Shown: positions 31,901 to 42,249 of the stretch, piece after piece
How positions within the stretch are numbered: the first letter of the stretch is position 1
How the letters are laid out: each line of letters begins with the position of its first letter
Assembly (NCBI GenBank): GCA_963971305.1
Contig: OZ020304.1
Span: forward strand, 33,652,502-33,716,501
Source: Arcuatula senhousia
Taxonomy: Eukaryota; Mollusca; Bivalvia; Mytilida; Mytilidae
Direction: 5' to 3'
DNA: 64,000 nucleotides
Program-made: the position numbers and the translations under genes
The notes under the pieces: generated by a model
Database searches by the model: none
Told to the model about the DNA's origin: nothing
The model's input: the letters and a program-made list of their open reading frames with translations, nothing else

Positions 31901-34900
31901 TATTAGGGACACGCATAAAAAAAAATTTCTCGCCGCGGCGAGTTACTATCTCGCCTCGGCGACTTAATATCTCGCCACGGCGAGTTACTATCTCGCCCCG
32001 GCGAGTTACTATCTCGCCCCGGCAAGTTACTATCTCGCCCCGGCGAGTTGCTATCTCGCCCCGGCGAGTTACTATCTCGCCCCGGCGAGTTACTATCTCG
32101 CCCCGGCGAATTACTATCTCGCTTCGGCGACTTATTATTTCGCCTCGGCGAGTTACTATCTCACTTACTATCTCGCCTCGGCGAGTTACTATCTCGCCCC
32201 GGTGACTTACTATCTCGCCCCGGCGAGTTACTATCTCGCCCCGGCGACTTACTATCTCGCCCCGGCGACTTACTATCTCGCCCCGGCGACTTACTATCTC
32301 GCCCCGGCGACTTACTTTCTCGCCCCGGCGACTTACTATCTCGCCCCGGCGACTTACTATCTCGCCACGGCGACTTACTATCTCGCCTCGGCGACTTACA
32401 ATCTCGCCTCGCCACCGGGAGATCATAGGTCGCCGAGGCGAGATAGTAAGTCGCCGGGGCGAGATAGTAACTCGCCGGGGCGAGATAGTAAGTCGCCGGG
32501 GCGAGATAGTAACTCGCCGGGGCGAGATAGTAACTCGCCGGGGCGAGATAGTAAGTCGCCGGGGCGAGATAGTAACTCGCCGAGGCGAGATAATAAGTCG
32601 CCGAGGCGAGATAGTAAGTGAGATAGTAAGTCGCCGGGGCGAGATAGTAACTCGCCGGGGCGTCATAGTAAGTCGCCGGGGCGAGATAGTAACTCGCCGA
32701 GGCGAGCTAATAAGTCGCCGAGGCGAGATAGTAAGTCGCCGGGGCGAGATAGTAACTCGCCGGGGCGAGATAGTAAGTCGCCGGGGCGAGATAGTAACTC
32801 GCCGGGGCGAGATAGTAACTCGCCGGGGCGAGATAGTAAGTCGCCGGGGCGAGATAGTAACTCGCCGAGGCGAGATAATAAGTCGCCGAGGCGAGATAGT
32901 AAGTGAGATAGTAAGTCGCCGGGGCGAGATAGTAACTCGCCGGGGCGTCATAGTAAGTCGCCGGGGCGAGATAGTAACTCGCCGAGGCGAGATAATAAGT
33001 CGCCGAGGCGAGATAGTAAGTGAGATAGTAAGTCGCCGGGGCGAGATAGTAACTCGCCGGGGCGAGATAGTAAGTCGCCGAGGCGAGATAGTAACTCGCC
33101 GCGGCGAGAAAATTTTTTTTTATGCGTGTCCCTAATAAGCTTCCGTAATTTGTCGACTTTATGTCATAAGTATTTTTTTCTTTGTCGAGAAAGACTTTGA
33201 CATTAAATCATAAGCTTACACTTTTAACATAGGGCCTATTGCAAAACAGCGTGCATGTCACACTACTGGTCACACTAGAAGCTGATGGCTGTTTTCCATT
33301 GTGGATTTTCTTCTTGTCATTTATGTTGTAGGTTGTGTCGTGTACACATATATCACATCTCATTACCTTTCGTAGTCAATCAATCAAATTAATTTTAGCA
33401 CAACTAGCCCAATGAAGGACCAAAGGCTACAAACAATACAGTGAAAAAATACAACAAATTACAATTGAATAATTATGTAGAAATGAGACTTAGGTGTTTC
33501 CTGTCCTCAGTGCCATTGACTGTTGAAAAACGGATGCAGGAAATTGCGCTTGTTGACTATTAATTGTGATTAGGATAAAGTTTAGCCTGACTTTATTTTG
33601 TGTTGAGGAATCAATGTCAATTTTATCAAAATATATTTTCTGCAATTTTCGTTTTTTTAACAATTAAAAAGAAAGGAGTCTTTATATCGTGTTGCACGTT
33701 TTGCAAATTCTTCATTCAGTTTTTCTTTTTGAAAGAGATTCTATCTTCTTTTTAATGAAATTCAGTATTTAACAAGACTCTCGTGCTGACGAGTTGGCCT
33801 GGGTGGTGATATTAAATTGAATTTATTAGTCTTCTTGGTTGATAGATACGAGAGTGTTTGCTGGGTTGTTTGTTGTGTCTGGGAACATATTTGAGTCATG
33901 CAGCATGAGTCTTTGGGATCAGGTTGGAGAGAGCAACCTGCTGGGAGATTTTGGTTCAGCTGGGCACACCTGCTAGGAAGAAATAAAATACTAGAATGTA
34001 CCAAAACAATAGCTGGATAGAAGCCTGAAATAAGGTCAGTATTTCTGCAAATTAAGAGACGAAACCATGCACCGGTTGGGAAGAAATAAAATACTAGAAT
34101 GTACCAAAACAATAGCTGAATAGAAGCCTGAAATTAGGTCAGTATTTCTGTAAATCAAGAGATGAAACCCCCAAAATATAAAGCTGAACTGATGCCTATA
34201 GTAGCGGAATGAGATCATAGAAGATTATTTATTCCCGTTAGGTAATGTACATATTCTCTCTAGATAATAAATGATCATTATATCTCGTTTTTACGTAAGA
34301 GATACATGTGCATGTATTTTGTTCGTCCAATTACTAACTTCAACCAGATAAATTTAATGGTCTCACAAGACATTCATATCATCCTGAAAATAAATTAATT
34401 CATCGCTAGTTTAAGATTGTAAAGTATAATCAAAATACGCTTTATTCATTATAATTACGGAAATCGGTAACCTGATTTTGTAACAGTTCTAGAAGTATTG
34501 GAAAAAAAACACGTTGGATAATATCATACTGCCATGCGGAACCCGGGTGGCGAATTCGTCCACAACAGAGCGTAACTTGTCCTAAGAGGTCACAAAAAGA
34601 ATAAGGTGTATACCATAGGTGACTGAATAGGGCGGCACTCGCCCTGGTTGTTATAATTTATAATAGGAAAATTCTGATTGATGAGAGAAGTAGGACAACG
34701 GATGTAGAAAGAACAACACTCGATGCACATACATATAAAAAAGCTTTTTGGGCCACCAAATAGTGCACCTAGTAACACTACCCGTCCCCTTACCACCTGT
34801 CCATTTTTTTCAGTGTTCCTTTATTTCCCTTCCTTGTCATCATTTTATGTTAACAATCACTGCGCCTTTTTATAACTTATACATGTTATATAGTGTTCAT

Positions 34901-37900
34901 TGCGCGAAAAATACCAACTCACAAGAGCGTTGATACCAGTGCGACCATACCTCGAGAAATTAAAAACAAAACAAACAATCACGTCATTTGAAATCAGAAT
35001 TGGAATATCCAAAATGACTAGATAGGTTACAAACCATCATGCAGATTTCTTAATACAAAACTATAATAGTATCTAGTATCTTTATTTGCAAAATACACCC
35101 ATATGGGTCAAAGCAAAAACAAAAACATGTAAAATACAAAACATATACAGAAAACAACAGAGTATACAGAACATTAACATATGGAGTTATAGTTTCGAGA
35201 ACATTTTGACCAATGTGGACCCTATTTTCGTAGTAAGAAGTTGCTGAGAATAGAAAACTTTCACGAAAATATTCCGCACGTTAACCGTCTGCCACCCATT
35301 GGACATTTACCATTTTATAACACGGATTTTTGCTTCAACCGGACAAGAAAGTCAGGTTTACACGTCGATGAATTCAAATTTACACCTTCTATATCCCCTT
35401 TTCGAGTGAATTCAAATTTACACCTTCTTTACCCCCCTTTTCGAGTGAATTCAAATTTTTACCTTCTATACCCTCCTCTTTGAGTGTAACTTACCTAGCA
35501 ATACAGGTAAAAACTCCATTTTCTGTACATTTGCACTTAGAATGACAACCATCATTCCATTCTTCATCTTTGAGATATTTTTGATGTTTGTATATACAAA
35601 AATCTGAAAATAAAACAAATATTCATTGTTTCAATAAAATGATACTTTGGACAAAAGTCTTGCTGATATATTTGTAATAAAAATGAGCCAGCATTGATTT
35701 TCTTTCTTTTTTCTTTTTTTTCTATATTTTGTTGTGTATGGTTTTTTTTTGTTTTTTGTTTATTTGATTGTTTAATATGATACAGGTTAAACCTGAAAAG
35801 CTCCCGCAGATTAAGTTACTTTCTTGTATATGGTTCCTCATAATTTGATTAAATCAAAAACTCATTATCTTTCAATAACAGGAATGCATGATTTTAAAAA
35901 AGGAACGCGACTGCAAACAGAACAAGGAAGTGAATTTGTGCGGACCTCGCCCCTACTTTCATTTTCGAATTCAGAGCCGGCTAGAGAGAAATTAACAAAA
36001 ACAAACATATTTACTGGGGACAAGGAAAATGAAATGACTGTAGGAAATGGAATTTGTCTGCTGAAACTTTCATTCAAGTTATTTGTTTGGTTGACAATGC
36101 ACCGCTTTTTAGGGGGGTCTTGTTTCGCGAAAATTCGAATGACAGGTTCCCGCGCTTCTGTCATTTTGTTATGATGGGCGTGGCCTCTAGTGATAAGAAT
36201 GGACGCCAAAATAGTAGTACTTTTTTTTTTTTAAATTCTTTATATTTAAAACATTTCATAGCTGGAAATACTTGAAAAAAAATATTTTAATACAATAACT
36301 ATGTTTATTATTTTTTAAAATTGAAAATTACAAAAAAGGAATTTAATTTTGCATTCCGTTATATTGGGTGCGGATTTCTGACTAGCTTATACGTCTTCCG
36401 GTTTGAGGCATCATACTCAGTCAATTTAGCTCCCGCTCAGCGGGAGCTTATTATTCCCTCCTCAACAAATGCAACAAATGCAACAAAGTTTCGGAGGTAC
36501 ATGCATCATTTTTTGACTGGTCCTTACGTCATTCATGCAGTCTCATAGTAAAAAAAAGTTTTTAAACACAATGTACAACTCTTCTGAAACAACAGAGATG
36601 AATTTTACAAAACGTGGTATACGAGAAGTACTCCATATATTAGTTGTAATTCTCTTCAAACTTAAAAATATTAACCGAAAATCACGATTTGTATGAAACT
36701 TTGTAAGCAAATACTAGTAGTTAAAATATAACACTTAAGTTGTCGCGCATATGGCCAAAAGTATTTGATCCGCACATTATTATTGTGATACATATAACAT
36801 GTATAAGACATTTGCTAAAAAATCTGATTAATATATCTCAAATCTTACCTGAAATGGGTAATTTTGTTGTTGATTTCCTACAATATTTTGTATTGTAATA
36901 TTTGTATTCAGGAAATTTACATAAGTCTGGAATTGGATAATATGGGAAAGGTATTGGAGCTATAGCAGGTGGAAATAGTTGATATGGTGGCAGCGTTGGT
37001 TCCATGCCAGGAGGAAAGGTTTGTCCAGGGTACTGAGTTGGTTCTTTGCCTGGTGGATATGTAAAACCAGGACCTGGTGTAAGATATGGACCAATGATTG
37101 GAATCAAATGTGGTGGAAAGGGTTCATACGGTGCTACTGTTGGTTCCTTGCCTGGAACAAATTTTTGTCCCGGATACTCAGTCGGTACTTTACCTGGAGG
37201 GTAAGTCAAGCCCGGACCTACAGTCAAATATGGACTAAATGTTGGAAGTAGTTTTATAGGAAATGGTTTATATGGTTCCAATGTTGGTTCCATGCCCGGA
37301 GCAAATGTCTGACCAGGGTACTGCGTTGGCACCATGCCTGGGGGATATCTATGTCAAGGGCCGGGTGTAAAAAATGGACTAAATGTTGGAAGAAGTTCAT
37401 AAGGAAATGGTTTATATGGTGACAATGTTGGTGCCTTGACCGGGGCAAACGTCTGGCCAGGGTATTGTGTTGGTACCCTGCCTGGGGGATATGTATATCC
37501 AGGGCCTGGTGTCAAATTTGGTAAAGATCTCAATTCCTTGTTTGCATTAATCTTTTTACTTTGGTCATCGTGTAGTACTTTTCCGGTGCGACTCGAATCG
37601 CGTTTTCCGTGTGGAAAGTACATTCCATAGCCGCAAGGACTAGGTGTTAAATACGACATTGTGGGAAATGAACAATGTGGAACTACTACTGGAATTTGGT
37701 CTTGAAATTTGGTAGGTATCAATTCTGGCCAGATGCAAAAAATATTAGGATTCGGTCCTCGAAACAATGCTGGTAATTTTCCTCGAGGTTTAGTATATTC
37801 TGGTCCTGGTGTCAAAAATTGCGTCGTTGGTGCAAGATATATTGGTGCGGGGAATGTGCATCCATCTGCGCTATACAGTATTAGTTCGGTGTAAAACAGT

Positions 37901-37962
37901 ACCAAGGTGTTGCAAACAAGACAAACGTAGTGATGATACCAGTTCCTTTCCAATGCATTGGC
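28640..37962 (-). CDS. Pro-rich-repeat / VWC-domain / single-pass membrane protein (exons 37962-36849, 35603-35495, 33969-~33791, 30453-30307, 28905-28640)
   Basis: Five exons can be chained. Phases fit exactly at A-B (GT/AG, phase 1), B-C (phase 2) and D-E (phase 1); the C-D join is the weak link. The total is about 604 codons from exon A on. Order: hydrophobic N-terminal segment (LVCNTLVLFYTELIL), divergent then four regular ~48-residue PPGK.PT.YPGQ repeats, a Cys-rich VWC-like domain, a Thr/Ser-rich stalk, a transmembrane helix and a ~65-residue cytoplasmic tail. This suggests a type I cell-surface or matrix-anchored protein. VWC domains usually bind growth factors or matrix; no ligand can be inferred. 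The initiator exon was not found: the hydrophobic exon is preceded by an acceptor (TTTTTCTAG) and has no early in-frame ATG. An in-frame TGA at 37354-37356 interrupts the repeats. I do not recognise a named orthologue. Confidence 0.65.
29407..29687. mobile_element. GGGACSGACC-TIR MITE, copy 4 (intronic)
   Basis: Starts AGGGACGGACCATTTAACTT and ends TTAAATGGTCGGTCCCT, with a C/G-tract just inside each end, a GGCGTCGCGACAGAATATTT box and TGCCAAAATATTTTTTTCAT. It lies in the D-E intron of the VWC gene. Confidence 0.8.
29688..30306. other. intron D-E remainder, no feature
   Basis: AT-rich intronic DNA between the MITE and exon D. Confidence 0.45.
30307..30453 (-). CDS. VWC gene, exon D: juxtamembrane stalk
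   Basis: Acceptor TTTATTTCTAG and donor AA|GTAGGT. Only one of three frames is open (KVTDHHNTMVRPSSDHVQF..., ending ANNFP), and only the AA|GTAGGT donor keeps the frame into exon E. Polar, Thr/Pro/His-rich, with no Cys, as expected for a stalk. The alternative donor one step downstream (AG|GTACCT) breaks the frame. Confidence 0.65.
30454..31884. other. intron C-D, right part
   Basis: AT-rich DNA. 31130-31260 holds a dispersed repeat of the type with AAAGTTTCATCTTCATAAC and CAGATGGACGGTGAGACA. It is open in one minus-strand frame but resembles a ubiquitous mollusc non-coding repeat. Confidence 0.4.
31891..33147. mobile_element. 1257-bp fold-back element made of 21-bp units, with 6-bp target duplication
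   Basis: Terminal inverted repeats run TACGGAAGCTTATTAGGGAC then ACGCATAAAAAAAAATTT at the left, with the exact reverse at the right, flanked by ATTTGT on both sides (31885-31890, 33148-33153). The arms are tandem 21-bp units (CTATCTCGCCCCGGCGAGTTA and GACTTAC variants): about 23 in the left arm and 32 in the right, meeting at an asymmetric centre near 32410-32430. Every unit contains a CTCGCC/GGCGAG mini-palindrome; the outermost ones are perfect (CTCGCCGCGGCGAG). Long frames of ISPRRVT heptads are by-products of a 21-bp period. It lies in the C-D intron of the VWC gene. No transposase; a Drosophila-FB-like architecture. Confidence 0.9.
33238..33365 (+). repeat. dispersed repeat G, diverged copy
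   Basis: GGGCCTATTGCAAAACAGCG, AAGCTGATGGCTGTTTTCCA and TGTGTCGTGTACACATATAT align with copies 1-2 at reduced similarity. Confidence 0.5.
33366..33515. repeat. dispersed repeat H, copy 1
   Basis: CAAATTAATTTTAGCACAAC, AATGAAGGACCAAAGGCTAC and ATTATGTAGAAATGAGACTT are the reverse of 48130-48275 (GTAGCCTTTGGCCCTTCATT, ACTTGTGCTAATAAATTTG). Confidence 0.55.
33791..33969 (-). CDS. VWC gene, exon C: second half of the VWC-like domain
   Basis: The acceptor is a NAGNAG tandem (TTCCTAGCAG|G), and both choices keep frame. It reads CAQLNQNLPAGCSLQPDPKD then SCCMTQIC, which completes the Cys pattern begun in exon B (C...GC..DP.D.CC....C). A Gln/Thr-rich tail follows (TQQTTQQTLSYL). The 3' boundary is uncertain: a phase-1 donor C|GTCAGC at 33791 would join exon D. 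Without splicing the frame runs on to TGA at 33762-33764, giving a secreted form. Confidence 0.65.
33976..34175. repeat. ~102-bp intronic tandem duplication beside the exon C acceptor
   Basis: GGAAGAAATAAAATACTAGA and TGTACCAAAACAATAGCTG occur at 33976 and again about 102 bp later at 34078, with CAGTATTTCTG downstream in each. The first copy contains the pyrimidine tract used by exon C. Confidence 0.75.
34540..34800 (+). repeat. SINE-like dispersed repeat F, copy (intronic)
   Basis: GCGGAACCCGGGTGGCGAAT, TCCTAAGAGGTCAC, TGACTGAATAGGGCGGCACT and GCCACCAAATAGTGCACC are in the same order as copy 1. It lies in the B-C intron of the VWC gene. Confidence 0.6.
34801..35364. other. intron B-C remainder
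   Basis: No gene signal; AT-rich. Confidence 0.4.
35365..35484 (+). repeat. 38-39-bp minisatellite, three copies
   Basis: GAATTCAAATTTACACCTTC recurs at 35370, 35408 and 35447 with TTTTCGAGT between. It ends about 10 bp from the exon B donor, so copy-number change could touch splicing. Confidence 0.8.
35495..35603 (-). CDS. VWC gene, exon B: first half of the VWC-like domain
   Basis: 109 bp between acceptor TTATTTTCAG and a perfect donor AG|GTAAGT. It reads FCIYKHQKYLKDEEWNDGCH then SKCKCTENGVFTCIA. This is the VWC signature: Cys, Tyr, an acidic-Trp-x-x-Gly-Cys step, the C.C pair and the closing C. Phase 1 in and phase 2 out match exons A and C. Confidence 0.8.
35604..36848. other. intron A-B
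   Basis: AT-rich. Overlapping frames on both strands at 35824-36209 have no family resemblance and are not called. A GCTCCCGCTCAGCGGGAGC palindrome (about 36429-36447) is a short hairpin. Confidence 0.45.
36849..37962 (-). CDS. VWC gene, exon A: hydrophobic leader and Pro/Gly-rich repeats
   Basis: Acceptor TGTATTTTTCTAG, donor TTTCAG|GTAAGA. After a hydrophobic stretch (residues ~10-30) and ADGCTFPAP come divergent repeats, then four regular units of 48 residues (144 bp) built on TPGPG.TYPPGK.PT.YPGQ and PG.EPT..PY.PFP. The end turns Cys/Tyr-rich (DLCKFPEYKYYNTKYCRK) before the VWC exon. Proline-dense repeats suggest an extended, non-globular ectodomain. Codon 203 of the exon is TGA (37354-37356) where sister repeats read glycine (GGA), so one G-to-T change makes the stop. 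No in-frame ATG precedes the repeats, so translation should start in an unseen upstream exon. Confidence 0.75.
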
Positions 37963-38250
37963 CTAGAAAAATACAAACACATCAGGTTTCATCATCCAGA
38001 TCCATGAACACAAGGTTATAAAACATAGGATTGTTTTTGAAGATTTATCATCAGACAATTTGCATGAACAAATTTTGTGAGGGTAAGCATGGTAAGAGGG
38101 TGTTCCAGAAAAACGAATGTGTGCAAATTTTTCAACTGCTGTCATGCATATTGCAAAAAAAACCTAAAACGCTGAGTGGTAAGTGTGACTCGCCATAAAA
38201 ATAAAGGTAAGTAAGGGTTTTATAATCTTTAATGACAAACGGGTTCCACA
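37963..38250. other. upstream of exon A; start exon not found
   Basis: The minus strand carries a 60-codon frame (37963-38145) running into the acceptor TAG. It is read as intron. No ATG exon with the required phase-0 donor was recognised. Confidence 0.4.
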
Positions 38251-41163
38251 GCACTCACCGTATGGACTCGTGAGCGGATGAAAAGGTGTTTCACGTACTT
38301 TGAAATGGTTAATAACACACTTTGAAAAGGCAAAATTTTCAAAAATAGCAATATGTCATCAAAAAGGTCTATAATAAGCCCAGTAGGCATTCTTATATAA
38401 AAACAAACGCTATTGCACGGAACACCTCATATCTTTAGGTGTTTAACTTTGGTGGCATCATAATTCATTATTGAACGATTTGTTCCACAACCTCTTTACA
38501 AAATCAATACTTCATTTGAAATATGAATTTATTGACAAAAAAAAATATTTACACACATTTCTGCTCAAACAGGTCAATATTTTTAGAACAATCATTATCA
38601 CATGGAATGTCTTAACATGATAAATGAGTACATTTATCTTATATATCGCTTGTAAATGCCGATACACCGATAACGCAGGGCGAAAAGGTTACAAAATACG
38701 TGAGAAAAGCTAAAAAGGGTCAATGCGTGTTAAATTACAACACAATAATGCAAATAAAGCGAAATTTGTTACATATTTGTTTTTTATTCTCATCAAATAT
38801 TTTCTAATCAATTGTTGCATATACATGCGGCGAAAAAGCATGAATAACCCAATCTTTAATTGCATAATTATACATACATCTTTACATAAATATGTGTTAC
38901 TGTTTGGAAAATAAATTTAATTATCAGGTAAACGAAAAGAGGCTGTTAAATTAAAAAAGCACGCGTAGAAGTTTAATTTATTTGATTGTCTTAAATAAGC
39001 CTGCTTTTCTATCAAACTTGATGTTAACGTTTGGCTATAAACTTAACTACCAACAATCAAGGACAGGAGTTTCTTAAAATAGTTTACTGAATTCCAGCAT
39101 AAAATTAATTTGAAAGTATTTTTAATGCATTTAAAATTATACTACATAGCTTATTTTCTACAAACTATCAGTAAATAAAAAAACCACAAACTAAAACTGC
39201 TTTTTGACGATTTTGTATTATTAAATTAATGCTTGTATTGATTGAGAAATATATCTCTTTTGTAATACTGGGCAATTCAGAGACTGATTTAATCGACGCA
39301 ATTTTGATTTCGCCACTTCTAATTTGACATACAATGTCCAGAATTGAAGAATCGTCATTCCTAATATTATGCGACTTATTAGTTAAACTATATTTATTTA
39401 CAAATTAAAACAGTATCAAGGAATATTCTTTCAGTCGCTGCGTCAAGATATTGGGAGATACTAATTTATTTGTGTGAATCATGGTGTATGCTTACCTTCT
39501 TACCGGTGTATTGTTTAAATTTAGCCTATCGCGACTAATTATAGATTAACAAGTACGGCGCACTCGATATTGACCCATCAACACACAATTGCATAAAGAC
39601 AGGGCTAAATCTTATGATTGAGGTAAGTACAAGTAATATTGATGTTTTGACTTTAGCTTATTTTAAAAAGTTAAAATCAGATACCCACGTTTGCATAATA
39701 AGATATGAAGGATTTATTTGAATTCGGATTTGTAAATAACAACAAACACAACCTCTTAGAGCTTTTTCACATTATTTTTGACAGAAAATTCGTATACAGT
39801 CGTGGTCATGAAAATATAGCAGAGATTATATTATAGCAAATACAAAACACTTCAATAAAAGCTGTTTACCTTTTGTTGCATGAATAAAATCTTTCATGAC
39901 TATAGAACATCAAATGCATATAACATGTTTTAAATCGCCTGGCCGAATGTCATTTAAGTTATTGCCATCACTTAGCATGTGCTGTCCGTCGTCCAATTGT
40001 TCCAAATTCGTCGGCCCTGAAACCGCTTGGCCAAATGTAACCTACCTTGGTAGGATTGTTCTTAAATATGTTTCACATAGCATTTATCCAGATTTTTTAA
40101 TTGGATGAAAGCATATAGCCAAATATAGTTGAATGTCAGACAATGTGGTCGACTTTGAAGATAACTTTTGTCAAGGAATTTTCCTTCGATTTATAAGGGT
40201 CAGAGAGGGAGTTTTAAAATGGACATGTTTTGTGTTTCGGGTTCATATGTGTAAACTGTATTTGATAAATACTTTCTATTCTAAAACGTATGTTTAAAAT
40301 AAATGGTTTTATATGTCATGTTTCAATACGCTTGATCGAAATAGTTGACGGAATAGCCGCAGACGCTGTACATGTTTTCAAAGAAGAAGTTTTCATAAAT
40401 TTAAATGACAACAAAGTTCCAGACATTAGATTTTGCTCTACCAAAATTAGGATTCCCAACTTTTTATTTCATAGCAGTATTTTTTTTAAAATAATGATTC
40501 AATTTGAATTGTATCGTTTTTTTTGCACGGCGGTCTGTATGTGTTACATTGCTCTTTGCAGCCATAGTCATCAACATAGACACTGACTAGTAGATCTATA
40601 AACTGAGTAATACAGGTTGTTATTGATTCTTTCGGAATGAGAAAGATTTATCGTTATATAACCATCCCCTCCAGCATTAATCATTTGTTGTTTCTTGACC
40701 ATTTTTATATGCGTTACCGGTTGATAACCTTTTCAGACGGCGTTACTTTAATTTTCGGGCATAACTTTAATTGTAAGATCCGTGCCTATAAAAAAACGAT
40801 GTTTTGATATATTTCATATTCCTAAAGCACGTGTATGCACATTATATTCTTAAGAAGGGTGATTTCATTAGAAAAAAAATATGTTTTGTTGTTATATTTT
40901 TTGTAACATCATTTTGTCATTAAGTTGGAAGAAAACTGAAACATTCTTTCGAAAAATATTATGCATCTTAAGAAAGGGAACGGTTCCAAGTGTTCCGTGA
41001 GCCATGGCATTTAATATATAATTGAAATGGGTAACGAAAAATGATACTCAAACATACCTTGTTTTGTTTTTAATCCATTTATCCCTTTTCAAAGTGTGTT
41101 ATTAACCATTTCAAAGTACGTGAATCACCTTTTCATCCGCTCACGAGTCCATACGGTGGCACT
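38251..41163. mobile_element. 2.9-kb element bounded by ~80-bp inverted repeats
   Basis: The left arm runs CACTCACCGTATGGACTCGT, GAGCGGATGAAAAGGTG, ACGTACTTTGAAATGGTTAA, TAACACACTTTGAAAAGG (38251-38330). The right arm (41084-41163) is its reverse with only a few differences. Between the arms is AT-rich DNA with no recognisable transposase, one fragment of repeat B (about 40400-40440, CAACAAAGTTCCAGACATTA) and no host gene. It is probably a large non-autonomous TIR transposon. It lies upstream of the VWC gene's first known exon. No target duplication was confirmed. Confidence 0.65.
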
Positions 41164-42249
41164 GTAGTTATTAAAATATGAAAGTTTGATTGGCGGTATA
41201 AAAAGTAGTGGAGAGTTTTTTGGAGAGGGGTTTAATAATTTATTGGTTGAGTATTGCAAAGGAAAGTTTCAAAGGAATAATGAAACTTATACATTATTTA
41301 AAAAAAAGAAATTGAAGAAAAAAATCTATTTTGAATTAAAACATATACATATGTACATGTACATGTATCTGTTACCAGAACGGTACGTGTAATACACTCT
41401 TAGTCGGTTTCAATGTATTCTGCATAATATATATGCCTGAAGTTCTGATAGCAATAATTCCTTAAAACCAGATGTTTTGAATAAAATGAAACAATTACTT
41501 CGATAATTGTTAATAAATTAATTTGAATTATATAAACTGCAATTTAAACGATTTTTTTTTCTAAAAAAATCAAAGAGGAAACGACCAGTTTTTACAGAAA
41601 ATGGTGCCATTTTAGTGATTTTAATAATAAAATTTTAATGTTTTGAATTTTTTTTTATTATGGGATGACAAATAATTACTTTTCTTCCGCTACACGAACT
41701 TAACATTTTGAACCATGTGCAAAAACGAATAAATACACGAACGAAAAATAAGAATAAATGTGACTATCATTCCTTAAACAATTTACAGCTTATCCACAAG
41801 AAAGCGTTGCTTGATTCTAGATTTTGTGCAATACATATATTTTCATATCTATTTGAAAGATGGTTTAAGAGAAAGACCTTAAATGAAAGACTTGATTTTG
41901 TTTAGAAATCCAAGAAATTCAAATTGACCGACCTTCAGCTTCATGATAATCTTTAGCTTGGATACTAATTTAAATTCGTCCTGGATATTTACAACGCTAA
42001 ACATGAAGTAAAAAAAACAAGGGGTTGCACTGAGTCTTGCTAAGCATATCACTAAAGAAAAAACAGGAAGTAGACAATCGACGGCTCGGAAAAGGAGAGC
42101 CACGGTATAACTCATTAAGAAAGCTGTATATATCAAATCAAAATCAAGCCTTTCAGTAGAAACTCAAAATAGATAACGAAAAATGGCATATTTTTTACCC
42201 TCAAAACATTCGTAAGTCGTTTCGGAAAACAGGGAGTAAATGACAATTT
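41164..42249. other. no recognisable feature
   Basis: AT-rich DNA. Lys-rich short frames are not gene-like. Confidence 0.4.

Noticed and set aside
31890..32951. 353-codon open frame of ISPRRVT-type heptads (minus), and similar frames on the plus strand
   Set aside because: A 21-bp period free of stops opens several frames on both strands at once. The frames end with the transposon's arms, so they are a by-product of the repeat.
31930..33108. CRISPR-like regular repeat spacing
   Set aside because: Units are contiguous 21-mers without unique spacers, arranged as an inverted repeat in a eukaryotic intron.
35824..36209. Overlapping frames of ~115 codons on both strands
   Set aside because: Mutual shadows inside intron A-B; no domain, no splice sites of matching phase.
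37951..37953. Start codon of the VWC gene at the first Met-like position of exon A
   Set aside because: The codon is TTG, not ATG, and lies 10 bp inside a good splice acceptor, so translation should begin in an upstream exon.
39480..39620. Candidate first exon of the VWC gene (minus, donor-like GGTAAG)
   Set aside because: No ATG-containing frame with a phase-0 junction to exon A; the segment also lies inside the inverted-end element.
40290..40586. 98-codon frame
   Set aside because: Includes part of dispersed repeat B; not gene-like.
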